Positions 26,054 to 37,554 of a stretch of DNA of 64,000 bases are shown here, piece by piece; position 1 is the first letter of the stretch, and every line of letters starts with the position of its first letter. The notes beneath the pieces are model-generated. The model worked only from the letters and a program-made list of their open reading frames with translations, was not told where the DNA came from and searched no databases. This DNA is from Notospermus geniculatus (Eukaryota > Nemertea > Pilidiophora > Heteronemertea > Lineidae): contig NMRB01000049.1 in assembly GCA_002633025.1 (NCBI GenBank), positions 375,543-439,542 on the forward strand. Direction: 5' to 3'. The translations under genes were made by a program, and so were the position numbers.

Positions 26054-26493
26054 CAATCCATTCTCAACTCGCACCGCACTGCTCAGACCTCCATTTCAAC
26101 GACGTCACACTCTAAATAGGTCATCGGGTGATTTTAACTTTCTACGGTGGCCCATTAGGCAGTGCATGGGGTACACGATGGGGACCAGGGACTGCAAGGC
26201 AGATGATTCCCGCGCCGCCTATCAACTAAAGGATACACTAGGCCTGCGATCACGACCTGCCCCCGGACTTTCTCCCCTGGATATTATGGGTATTTGCCCC
26301 ATGGATATCTCCCTCCTGTCGAAGACATCTGCCCACTAGGACTTCATGTCCAGTGCAGTGGGGGAGATGTACTAGAATCGGCAGCAACATAAATTGAAGG
26401 CGTGCCCTCGGTGGGATCACTGTTCCTGTTACACCGACATGATGGCAAAGCAGCATTGATTGCGGTGACAACCTAACGACGACCACTACCAAG
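26054..26493. promoter_or_regulatory. Likely bidirectional promoter between CD20-like and zinc-finger genes
   Basis: The minus-strand gene's leader exon appears to end at 26054 and to begin upstream near 26110. The plus-strand gene's probable ATG is at 26494. The roughly 380 bases between contain a GACGTCA CRE-like word (about 26100-26106) and no TATA box, as is usual for divergent housekeeping promoters. Confidence 0.45.
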
Positions 26494-29400
26494 ATGGCTG
26501 ACGACGAGAATTCATGTCATGAGGGAGAAAATGGTCACTAAAATTGCCAGTTTTACATGGTTTATGATGCGTTCTCCGACACAATTGGCTTGGGAAAATG
26601 TTTCATTTATGCAATAAACCTACCTATGGCTCTGAAAATATTCAACTTTCAACATCAGCGCACATTTTTATCGATGAAAACATGCCGACGGTGTGGAGAA
26701 GATGTCAGAAGCTCATGAGCTCGCACCACCACCAGGGGGCAGTGCATGTACCATGTACACACACACTCCACCACACTGACACAGTCTACACACATCTAGG
26801 CCTACACGTACATGACATCCAGATAGCCTACATACATCATCACTCACGTCTCATGTTCATATTCACAGTACCCCTACAGTCTGACAGTACAGACCATGCA
26901 GACAGAGCAGCAGAGGGGAACGAGTTTAGAATCCCCGATCCGAGTCAGTGTGACAGTGCCCCAAAAAAAGGTCATCGATTGAAGAAATAAGCCACGCCAT
27001 CAATCGTACAATAGGATTTCCATTTTTTTGTGCCGTTGCGTAACGTCACTTCTGGTCGTGGATTCTAAACTTTAGCCGAGAGGAAACTCAGTCCAGTCTC
27101 GGGCTCAGCCACCAACACCGCATCTCTAGCCTATATCTGACACTGTGACAGGCCTACCAGTAGTAGTAGGCCTACCAAATCACTTGCAAATTAGTGTACA
27201 GGCATGAATTATTCCTCTGATCACAATGAGTTTTATATTATTATTCTTCAGTGGGAGAGATTGCGACAGAAGAGCTGGAAAATGTTGTGGATGTAATAGA
27301 ACAGAGATTGAGCATTGTAGAGGACAACTCCAGCAGTCCTGGGTTTGGATCAGGAGAACCAGAAGTTAGTGATTCTCCTGTTGGTTTCTCTGGTGATGGA
27401 AGGGATGACGAAGAGGAGGGCACAATAAAACAAGAATTTAGCACTGTAGAGGACAACTCCAGTGCTAAGTTTGGGTCAGGAGAACCAGTAGTCTGTGATT
27501 CCCCTGTTGGTTTCTCTGGTGATGGACGGGATGCTGATGATGAAGATTCCTCTTCCACTGGTGATTGTTCTGATTCAGAAGGGGACGACAATGTTGTAAT
27601 AGAGAAGAATGGGGTGAGTGTTCATCAGACATTCTAGTGCCCTCTGATTCGTAATGTTCACTTTTGCATGGTTCCTGTTCATGTGTGCTGTCCAAGAGAT
27701 AGGAGAATGAAATTTGTGTCCTGCAAAGTTTTGAGGATAGATCTCTGTACCCTAAAACCCGTCGTCATTCTGATTATATTTCAGGATCAAGATAATGATG
27801 TCGAAGATGACAGAGATGATGAAACAAAAGAGGTGGAGAAGGAAGTTGATGATAGTCAGAAGAACACAAATGCCCTGATATACTGTGACGTTTGTACAAT
27901 TTATTGCAAAGGGGAACGTGCCTACCAAATCCATGTTACAGGTATCTTTCATGCCAAACAGGCAGCTAAGCAACAGGAAGAATTGTTGGGTAAGTAAAGT
28001 GTCTTTGGCTACTCAATGGCCGAAGCCATAACTAAAGAAACAGCTTGCTGAGAATCCCTCCAGATATTTTCCGTTGTTGAAAATTCTTGAACTCTTGTTT
28101 TTCATGATAAGTCTCGGCCTGTATAATATGAAGCTAAAAATCTTTGAAGTTTTCTTTCTATTTTAAACCTGATACTCAGAAGCAGTCACTTGGAAATTTT
28201 GTGCAGACATCGGTAATTTTGATAAATTTTTGTCTTTCTCAGCAGGTGGGCAGGGAAATGAGGAAAAGGAGGATGCTGAAGAAGATGGAACAAAATTCAG
28301 TTGCAAGGTAAGGTTTTATCTGAAATGTTAATTTCAGTGCCTGAGTGGCAATATTTTAGTCAGGTACGTGACCAGTCAACAGGAATTCTGGCAGTTAATT
28401 TTTACATGTTTGATGGTCGTTTCCAAACACAGAAAAAAAACTCCTCATTACACACACACAGTACACTTTCAATGAATGTGCACTTTCAGTTGTGTTCAAA
28501 AACCTTTAAAGAAGTTGATGTCCTTAAAGGTCATTACCGTAGTTTAGCCCATCGGAAGAGCCTTGAAGCTGCACTGAGTACATCTGGCACTGTGATTGAG
28601 GATATCTCTGCCAACCTAGATCTTGAGGACCATAAAGAAGAAGCTTTACTTGGTGAGTTTGAAAAAACTAATCTGGTTGTTGACAGTGACTAAAGCGGTG
28701 TATAGCGGTGATTGGAGTTTACAACAGGGCACATATCATGGACAATATTCACAGAAAACTTTCCATTTCATAGACACAGATTTAATCTCCTTCAAGCCAA
28801 GTGCTTGGAGTGCTCCAAAGGCTTAATCCCTCAGGATGTTATGTGCCTTGTTGCTCGACTGTCATTGATTTTCTTCATTTTCTTTCTTGACAGGTTTGGA
28901 GTTGGTCACAGAGATATATTCTTTCAACCGATCTCGAGTGATCCAGTATTGTTGCGATGTGTGTGATTGTGGCTCACTACGTGCTAATGATTTGTTCCCT
29001 CATGTGAAGGGCCTCCGACACCAGGTGAACTACATGGTAAGGAAACAAACCATTTCCAACTTAAAATTGGATCCTTTGTATGCTGGGCAACAGAAAAAGG
29101 ATGAACCGGCGTGCCGTTTATCCGGACAGGTCGGCGCTGCGATCAGTGCGACTGAAGCGACGTATTGACGTCATCGTAAGTGTTGACGTTGCGTCATGAA
29201 AAAATGAGCTGTACATGTTTCTACAGGAATAATGAGATAAAGACGTTGCTGTTATTGCTATCCTAGCTCTTCATTTTAAGTAAAAAAGCACCGAAAAATG
29301 CAGAAATTTTCATCTGCTACAAGATGATGTAAATTTTAATGCCAGGCGACCGATACAAAAGGGTTGTCTTCACGTCAGAAATAAATCATGGAAATAACGT

Positions 29401-31911
29401 TAGAAAAAAAGAAACTTTTGTCGCACCGGTCGCAGCGCCACATCACTTTCAGTATTTGGATCAATTGTGAATCCTGTTGATATTTCAGGCCAAGCACTTT
29501 CCCGATTGGGCAAAAGTTATTGCTAATGAGAAAAGTACGACGATACAAAAGGAACTTGCTACGAAGTATGCAGAAGAGATTGTGGCATCGAAGGGCCAGG
29601 GTAAAATCATCAAAGTGAAACTGGATGACTCTGGTAAAGATGGTACGCTTGGTGAGTAGCTTTTCAGGAACGGAAATATTTCTCACTGACACTTTTGTCC
29701 ATGTTGAAAGTGATTTGCTGATTGCATCGCATTCATTCTCATCTAATCAGAATCTATATTTTCAGAGAAAAAAGTTACAAAAGACATAAGCCAAGGACTG
29801 AATAAAGACAAAAAGCCACGGGGGAAAATGTATTCGGATCTTCTTGGCAAAGACGCTGCTGCTGCAAGGGCTAGGAGACAGGATCGGACCAGCCAGAAGC
29901 CTGGAGGAGGGAAAACAAATTCTTCCGGGAAGGGTAATCAGCGAGGCGGTCGACTTGAACCTGGTGCAAGGAATCGAGGACAAAACAGACCACATGGGTA
30001 TGTAACTGAAAAATATACCTTGTGATGACAAACACGTGCAGAAGCAATTGTAACCTATACTTTGTTGGTTTTCTTTGTAAAAACGACAGTTTTTCGATGG
30101 TTGCACAAGAGGGAGGGGTGGAGGGGTGCTTGGACAGGTAGACGACCATGATGATGTGACCATTTCTGTGTTTTTCAGGGGTGATATTCGGCCATTGATG
30201 AGCATTCCTGTACCTGGCAGGGATTACGGTGGTCCTATGCCAGGCATGGGGAGAGGTATGTCCCAAGGTGAGGTCTATGTAGAGATACACAAGAAACATG
30301 GTTTTCAGGTTGCCATCCACATATCAGTACTTCAAGAACCACATCAACCTCGGCTGTCATGGCGGTGCAGAGAGGTCCCAGCCTGTCACCTCTGAGGTTC
30401 GGGGTTGGATCCCAGCTTGTAATAGAGAAGGTGGCTCTTTAATAGCGCAGACTTTCTCTGGCCGGGGTAGTCTGGTTTCCTCCTGCCGTGCATCAGATTT
30501 GCTGAATGGTGTCTTTTGCTTGAGCTAATGATGCTGTTATTGGCACTCAACTCTTGATTCAATATTCCAAAAACATCACTTGAAAGTCTTTTGTCACTTT
30601 CTAGTTGAGATCCCAGAAGTGGTTTGACTTCTGGGATCTCTACTAGAAAGTGCCAGAGGAAGACCCCGGTTGGGGTTGAAAATTTGCGAAATTCGGATAC
30701 GACTTTACGTATTATATCATTTTGTGTGTCATTCTTTGTGCTCTATTTTGGATATCTGAAAGTCTTTTGTGTTATGAAATTAAGAACAATTTTTTTTCAC
30801 TCAGGGTTCAATAGAGGGCAGATGCAGCAAGGTCGCGGACGTGGTTTATTGATGCAGCAGATGGGCCATCAATCTATGATGAATCCAAACTGGAGCATGC
30901 AGCAAGGCATGATGGGAAATCAGATGGTAAACCAACAAATGGGCATGCGGGATCTCAGAATGCCAGCGCGTGATATACGGTACGATCACGGATTCTGTGA
31001 TTGGAGCAGAGACGATTTCACCATTGGGAGCCAGTATCAGAATAATAATGTTATGTTCAACAATGATTGTTATCCCAGTGACTTATGGGAAGGACGTGGT
31101 CGTGGTAAACGACCGAATATGCCGAATAATCCAGGTCCCGGTGGCGACAATCTCGGTTACGGAGGATATCCGCTAAAGAAAAATGAACCATGGAAGAAAA
31201 ATGGACAAGATGACCGGGGGAAGGGGAATAAAAGATATGAATCTCTGTTTGGGGGAAAACAAGGTCAAGCAACACCTGGTGACAAGAAACAGTATGAGGT
31301 AAGATTTTGTCTGGAAACTATGGCTTGTTTTTTTGTCATAGGGCAAGTTGTAATTACTGATACCAAACTTCTATGTAGATTTACATGTACTACACACATT
31401 GTATTTGGACTTGGCTGCAAGGTATTCGTGCTTGTCTGTTCAGCTCAAAAATTGGTAAAATCCTTTCGTTTTGTTTACTTTCCATGGCTGTTGGCAAGCA
31501 GACTCGTCCTATGGAGTGTTCTTAACTTTGCGCTTCATATTTTCAGGAGACCAATGCCAAAAAGAAGCTGATGACTATGATAGGGAATATGGTAAGTATG
31601 TTATCAGTACTGCCACCCAATGGTAAATACCGGTAATAGTAATTCTCTGAACATCATGGAGGTGGCCGATTGAAGGAATAGCTTGATTGTGTACTACCAA
31701 GTATGCTGTAATGTAGCATATGGTTATTTGTTTAATCAACCACTGTCCCACTGATCAGAAAGGAAGAAATTTCACCCTTTTCAGACCCCCACCCTGAAAA
31801 AGACTTATGTGTGTTTGGGAGTTCGGTGTTTCATAATTTCATGTTCCTTTTCAGTCTGAAAGTGATGCAAGTTTTGTGCTAAAAGTGGCCGATGCTGTGT
31901 CAAAGCAGTGA
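26494..31911 (+). CDS. Protein with three U1/matrin-type zinc fingers and an RG-rich tail (about 684 aa)
   Basis: Exons: 26494-26533 (tentative), 27252-27613, 27785-27989, 28246-28307, 28490-28652, 28894-29036, 29489-29651, 29766-29997, 30179-30267, 30805-31298, 31547-31591 and 31855-31911. All join in phase, totalling 2055 bases. The acidic N-terminus has a duplicated segment (FGSGEP, SPVGFSGDGRD). Three fingers of the C-x2-C-x12-H-x5-H kind lie at residues 168-190, 222-244 and 298-320; the second is split by an intron after its first Cys. A basic, lysine-rich region follows, then a Gly/Arg/Gln/Met-rich tail. Such fingers bind double-stranded RNA or ribonucleoproteins, so a nuclear RNA-binding role is inferred. 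I do not recognise a named orthologue. The first exon is weakest: it is in phase and acidic, but its donor is GTCACT. Confidence 0.75.
29117..29443. mobile_element. TIR element, copy 1 (GGCGCTGCGA ends), in zinc-finger gene intron
   Basis: This segment shares extended similarity with 40828-41145, including TGTTGACGTTGCGTCATGAA and AGGAATAATGAGA. Both copies have inverted ends built on GGCGCTGCGA or a close variant. It sits in the intron between exons ending at 29036 and starting at 29489. It is a nonautonomous DNA transposon by structure, with no coding capacity. Confidence 0.65.
30345..30535 (+). mobile_element. tRNA-like SINE fragment in intron
   Basis: The sequence has a B-box-like GGTTCGGGGTTGGATCCC segment (about 30398-30415) followed by a body containing CTGGTTTCCTCCTGCCGTGC, typical of dispersed tRNA-derived repeats. 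It sits in the intron between 30267 and 30805. Confidence 0.4.
30596..30700 (+). repeat. Hammerhead-like repeat copy A, preceded by a perfect hairpin
   Basis: A hairpin (CACTTTCTAGT and GAGATCCCAGAAGT with inverted partners, loop GGTTTG) covers 30596-30652. After it come CAGAGGA (30654-30660), stem II GACCCC/GGGGTT (30662-30677), GAAA (30678-30681), a 5-bp stem III (30681-30685 with 30689-30693, loop GCG) and a C at 30694. Four other copies of this unit are in the window. Confidence 0.55.
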
Positions 31912-33833
31912 GCAACAAGTGGTGAATTTCAAAGCAACATATGAATCATTAGATGCCAGGCAGATGAATTCATACGCTATTGTGCTGGATAGACAAATAG
32001 TTGGGAGAGTTTGAATCTTGCGACGGTCTCCTTAGTGGTTCGGCATTGTTTGAAACTTGGATTGTTTGAGTAGACAATCATTCAACTTCTCAAGAATATA
32101 TTTATCACACCATCAAACATAGAAAGTTGGAAATGCTACTCGTGCACAGCTCAGAATAAGTTCCAGAAATGGTCAGTTCACTCCTCACTGATTTAAATAA
32201 TGTGAGTTAAGACAACTGGCTAAGCTGGTACTTCTTCTGAGAACTCTGTGAGAATTTCAATAGATTTCTTGCAAGCTTTTTTTCCTGCAATGGGTTGGGA
32301 ACTATTAAATATGTATTCACACAATGGACTTTAAAAAAATAAGAATTGTGGTTTTCTATTATATCCTAATATTCTACATAACGATAGCTTATGCTCAGTC
32401 TTAGGATGTCTTGTTCATTTGAAGGCACCTACTTTTCTCTAAGCCAGTTTAGCGTGGATGACTTGCCCATGTTTTTGTGGCCGCAAGTCTGCATGCCATG
32501 GCAAATGAAGATTTTGTAGAGTGATGACATAGCTGGTTGCCCTAGGCAGTACACTGGTCTGAACATGCTCTTCCAGAGCTTTCCATAGAATGTCCCAAGA
32601 AAATGGTGATACCATTACGAACGGATGATAATATGGGATCATGGTTCAGCCAGGTCCTCGAGGGCCTCTTTTGGAGTTTATCAATTGATAATTGAAATTT
32701 GTGGAGGACCCATCTTCCCAATCCTTTTGGTGAAAAAATCCCAATGTGGTGAAAACCTTACAAGGATACATGTAGACCAGAAGGCCTAGGCCTACAGACA
32801 CCGTGGTAGTTCATAGGACTACTGTTCAAAAGAGCCTTTATCTTTAATGTTATACATTTACATGTGAAGTAAATTTGCTTTGAGTGCCAAAGGAATGCTG
32901 GATGTGCTGGCTAGTGTTGAAGTGTTGCAGTTTTGTTCACTGATACCCACTCCCAGCTGTGCTACATGCACATGAATACTGAATTATTCTAGGTAATGGT
33001 TGATGTCGTTAATTGTGCTGCATATTCAGTGGTCTGTTTCAATTTTCAATGTTGTGTGTGGTTCTTGTGATTTTGCCCGTTGGCCATTACTGTAAGTGGT
33101 AATTTGTGTTGGTGATACGACATTATCGCTGGCTGTTAAGCTAAAAAATGTCATATATTTGGTGTTGAAATTTTCGGAAAATGACTCGCCTTTCCTGCTC
33201 ATGGGCAGGGTTTAAAATGGTGGTTGTCCAAGGTATCAGCAAAAGTGCTGTTAAAACCTATTTACATGNNNNNNNNNNNNNNNNNNNNNNNNNNNNNNNN
33301 NNNNNNNNNNNNNNNNNNNNNNNNNNNNNNNNNNNNNNNNNNNNNNNNNNNNNNNNNNNNNTGTACTGGTAGTCAATACAGGACCACTGTACATGCACAA
33401 CACTGACCCTATGAACTGGTTTGTTCTCCTATGAACACACAATGTACTTCAGCCATCCCAGCATATTGAGGTCAGTATTGGAAGTATCCAATGGCTTTTT
33501 GTGATCATAGGATGCGAGACTGAGGCCTCGAGACTCAAAAATTCTCCCAGAATATTGATTACGCCAATACCAAGAGTGCATCGACTGACATCACATCAGA
33601 TGTTAACGTCAGCTCTCTTGTTTTAAAGGATTGAGTTAAAAAGATCCTTAGGTCTATGTGTGAACACAAGGACATCTGGTGACTGAATATACTAATTATA
33701 GTCAGAATGTTTTGACAATTAGAAACACGAAAATTAAATAAGTCCCTCACTGTCCAATAAAGCGGAACCCCTTTCTCATAATCTCAGGATGCTTTCTCAT
33801 TGTCACTGCTATTTGCTGCTAATTTTTTTACAG
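31912..33833. other. 3' region of the zinc-finger gene, with assembly gap
   Basis: This follows the stop at 31909-31911. It contains no further recognisable coding exon until 33834, and the 93-base run of N lies inside it. It is either a long 3' untranslated region or, if the exon at 33834 is used, a last intron. Confidence 0.4.
33269..33361. other. Assembly gap of 93 N
   Basis: Positions 33269-33361 are all N. The true length of the missing sequence is unknown. Confidence 0.99.
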
Positions 33834-33955
33834 CGGTTGGAATATGTCTGTTCTGCAGAAAATTTGATGGACCCGGCAAGAATTCTGATTCCTGGTGTAA
33901 CTGAATGGTAAAGTAATTGTACAGAGTCATTAATAAAGTCAACAAAACTTAATTT
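33834..33955 (+). other. Candidate alternative terminal exon with polyadenylation signal
   Basis: A strong acceptor (branch-like TGCTAAT, T-run, ACAG) ends at 33833. The frame that follows is open for 25 codons and ends in TAA at 33909-33911. AATAAA lies at 33932-33937. In phase 0 it could follow the exon ending at 31591. Alternatively, a GTGAGC donor at 31908 would join in another frame and stop at 33864-33866. Either way it looks like a 3' terminal exon of the zinc-finger gene. Confidence 0.45.
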
Positions 33956-36900
33956 CTTGAGTATGTCTTTTACTGGTCATCACATATGATGAAATAGAAT
34001 GTTGAAGAACAAGGTATTGATCATGTCAGTATTCCAAAGCAAAGATGAGGCAGCAGATGTCGGTGCAGTGCAGTGTGCAATGTACATATCCAAGGAAAGA
34101 TGTTCCCAACTCTGGCAGCACTCATGCAAAGTCATGTCTGCAATATTGAAATCGTGCAAGCATGTGGCTCACTGAAACTTCCCTCGTCTACTGCCGGCTT
34201 GAGGCTTCCCTACTTAAAACTGCCGTCCCCTATCCTTCGAATATCGGCCTATAGTACAGATGAAGATAAAGACAGTTTAAACAACAACTATGTTTATTTA
34301 CAATAGTTTTAATCCTAAGATTCGGTCAAGTCCAACAATCAAGATAGAAAAGTCTTCGACCAATAATCAACAAGAAAAATAGGTTAAAAGAGTGTGTGCC
34401 CAAGATGTATATATCGGTAACCTGGCTCTCTTAGGCACAGATCCAAGGGGTGGGGCACCTGGCAATGCCCTCCCTTTTGGCCAACAAATTCGTAAAATTG
34501 ACCGTGAAATTCTGGAACTTGGCACAAATTTCAATGTTCCTAGCACAGGGCGCCCCCCTTTTCCCAAATCCTGGATCCGGCCCTGCCTTTCTTTCATTTC
34601 TCACTCATTTTGGCATTTCACAATTGAGAATGTCTGACGGAATGTCAGTAAATACATGTAGAGGAATGAAAGAGAATTTCTTCATCAATTTACATGAACC
34701 TCCTCTCCCAATTATAGTCCCATGCGTTTGATGCAGTGTGTTCATGTGATACATCATGAATTACAGAGGTTTTTGAGAAACAATGGAGATGACAGCACAC
34801 TTTTATTATTGCTACTCAACACCAAGCTATTGATGACTGAAGTGAAATTCTTCAAATGAACTTTTCAACATATGGGAATATTTTTTCTTTCATATATTTC
34901 TCCACCTACGGTACATGTACCCGGTATATCAGGAGTTTTTTAGACCGAGCCCAAACCAAGAACTAAATGAGTAAATATCCGTTGAAATGGAAGAGATCTA
35001 TGAAAGTGCACAGGCCCACCAAGCAGGTTCATAGAAGAGAATTATTTACATAGAACTTCCACAGAAATTTGCAGGCCCGCAAAATCCCACTTTCTGCATG
35101 TATACATCTAATAAATACTTTACATACGTAGTGACAAGTTATGCCCGCTGTACACGATCAAATTTTTCATCCAATTTTTTGGAAATTCAGATTTCGGGCC
35201 TATTGGGGCTTGTATAAACCCACATGTAGGCCTTTATTGAGCATATTCAGAAAACTGGATGAAAACTTTGATTGTGTACAGCGGGCATTTGGTACACTCC
35301 ATGTAGGCCTAAACAGCAGCCCGATTCCACTGGATGTCATTTTTTTCTCCACACATCGGAATGAAGTCTAGTGAACAGACATTGCCACATCATTCGTTCA
35401 TCACACTTCCTCCATATTTTCATCCCACCCCTGTGAGCAAACTGCTCTCGCATAAAAACGGTCATAGTTGATCAACAAAAGTAACCAGACGGCAAGACAG
35501 TGTGTACCTATCTAACTACGTAGGTACAAATTTTACCACTTATCACGATATGTTCATGAGTACAATACATTCTTGATTAAATTTGAAAGAAAAACCCTAT
35601 CTTAAATGGCATTTGAACATCAGCTATGACAAAAAAGCAATGAATACAATGGACACATACACTTCATTTATTGGAATGTTACAATCAATTCAAACAACAT
35701 GTGGAGATTTTATCAAGGGGTCAAACTTCGATAAATGCTCACAATTTTCCTCAAATTATCCCACCATAACTTGTTTACCTGAAAAAACCCTAACAATATG
35801 TTGATATTTACAATGTAAACAAACTTCTAACATTCAGAAATCATGTTACAATTTTCCTAAAGCTACATCACATTTAAATGGACGTGAATGCATCCTTCCA
35901 TCATCGGATGAAACTACAAATAGATTCTAGTATATTGTACATATAAACATGTACGGTAACTGGTGCTAACATCCTGAAGTCATGTCACTCAAAAACTTTT
36001 AAAAATGCTGTGTGTGGCTAAGAGAGGGAACAGATTATGGCTAGAAGCACACATTACACGTACATGTACGTGAAAAAAAGACTCAACTACCTAAGTTTTT
36101 TTCACGGTGCTGGTGCAAAATGCTTTTAGGTGAGACTAGATAGGCTTATGTCATGTAGTGTTAAGATGCAATTTAGGGTACAGCATCAGTACCAGGCAAT
36201 GCAGAAGAGTGTCAACATGTTTGACTGTGTAGCTACATTTGTACACAACTGTAAATCAATCACAGGCGGACACACTTTCCCCAAGTGTCAGACACTGCAC
36301 AACAGGACGGTCCTTCAATTTATTTGATGCCAGCAGAACAGTTTTTTGTTCCTTCAATACATAACTAGAGTAAACCACACATGCTGTTTCAAGAATAATG
36401 TGCCTTGTTGGGAAAATTTCACAAGCGCTCCACAGCCCACCTTTCCTCCGAAGTCCACTGCGTCCTACGGTGCTCACACCTCAGGCCGAATTTTAGAACG
36501 TTCCTTAACATTAAGGTCCACCTCAAATCTATTGTTCTTGATGGTTTTACAATGGACTTAAGGTCGACCTTAATGTTAAGGAACGTTCTAAAATACGACC
36601 CCGACCCTCGTTTGATTAACCCTTACTAGATTCATCAGTATTTTGAGTTTTACAATAATTCTGCCAAATTCATCACAATGAAAGGCAAACTTGATAACTG
36701 AACATGACCAAATTCATTCAGATTGGGCCCTGAGCCTCCCAACATGTAAAATCTTCTCCAGTTGTGTAAAACCCAAACAACTGGCTTCATGTGCAGAAAA
36801 GACGGATGCAAATAAAATGAACTTACCTCAGTACCAGCAAGGTCGTCCTTGCCATGTGTCAAGTCATTTGAAAATTTCGTGATTTCATTATAACTATCAA

Positions 36901-37554
36901 AACTACCAAATCCTAGAATTTTAAAGAAACCCTATCATATTCATAGGTATTCACTGGAAAGCGCTTACTCGGAGCTTTCCAATGAATAGGCCTACCCATG
37001 CAAGTGGTTTCAAGTGCATTTCAAGCTTTTTTACTGATTCCTATGTTTGACGAATTGGCCTTAGCAGTAAAACGTTAAGAGCTAAAATCCTTTCAGACGA
37101 TTTCCTGAAGAGGCAGCTTGATACTTGATGAAAATCGTCGAGGGTATTGTCTGCTAACGGTTGGTAGTACCGGTAAACGAATCAATTTATGGTAACTTTT
37201 CTGTCATCAATAGGTGTTCAGGTGTATTGGAATGAATGGTACTGCTCGGCTTTATACTGGCTGGTTCCCGCCTGGAGACTGCTCACCACCGGAAAACATG
37301 ACCAATGCTGGTCCTTGGCCGACTGAAAATAAGGAAACACACAGTCAATTAACACAAGAATTTTCACCCCACTTAACCTTTTCTCCCATTTTCACGTCAA
37401 GCTCACTTCAGAGGCTCAGCACCATATTTGGTGATTACGGTACTTAAGTTGTGCAGGAGGAAACCAGAGTCCTCAACATGACTGAGACTTGACAGAGATT
37501 ACTTCAGCAATGACTCTCGTTCGACACAATAACAAATTCCAGATTATCGTGTAA
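33956..37554. other. Intergenic DNA and likely 3' untranslated region of the SorCS gene
   Basis: No coding exon is supported. An imperfect inverted element lies at about 34430-34590 (GGATCC-containing ends beside a C-run). A hairpin MITE lies at 36490-36594. The DNA just left of 37555 is probably the 3' untranslated end of the minus-strand receptor gene. Confidence 0.45.
36490..36594. mobile_element. Hairpin MITE of about 105 bp
   Basis: ATTTTAGAACGTTCCTTAAC at the left end is matched by its reverse complement at the right end, and inner arms with TTAAGGTC are inverted too. The whole element folds into one stem. Confidence 0.75.

Noticed and set aside
27241-27695. Minus-strand Ser/Pro-rich frames
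   Set aside because: Antisense shadows of the acidic first large exon of the zinc-finger gene.
30624-31571. 315-codon continuous frame as a single exon
   Set aside because: Only 30805-31298 is coding by splice signals and phase; both ends of the frame run into introns and repeat sequence.
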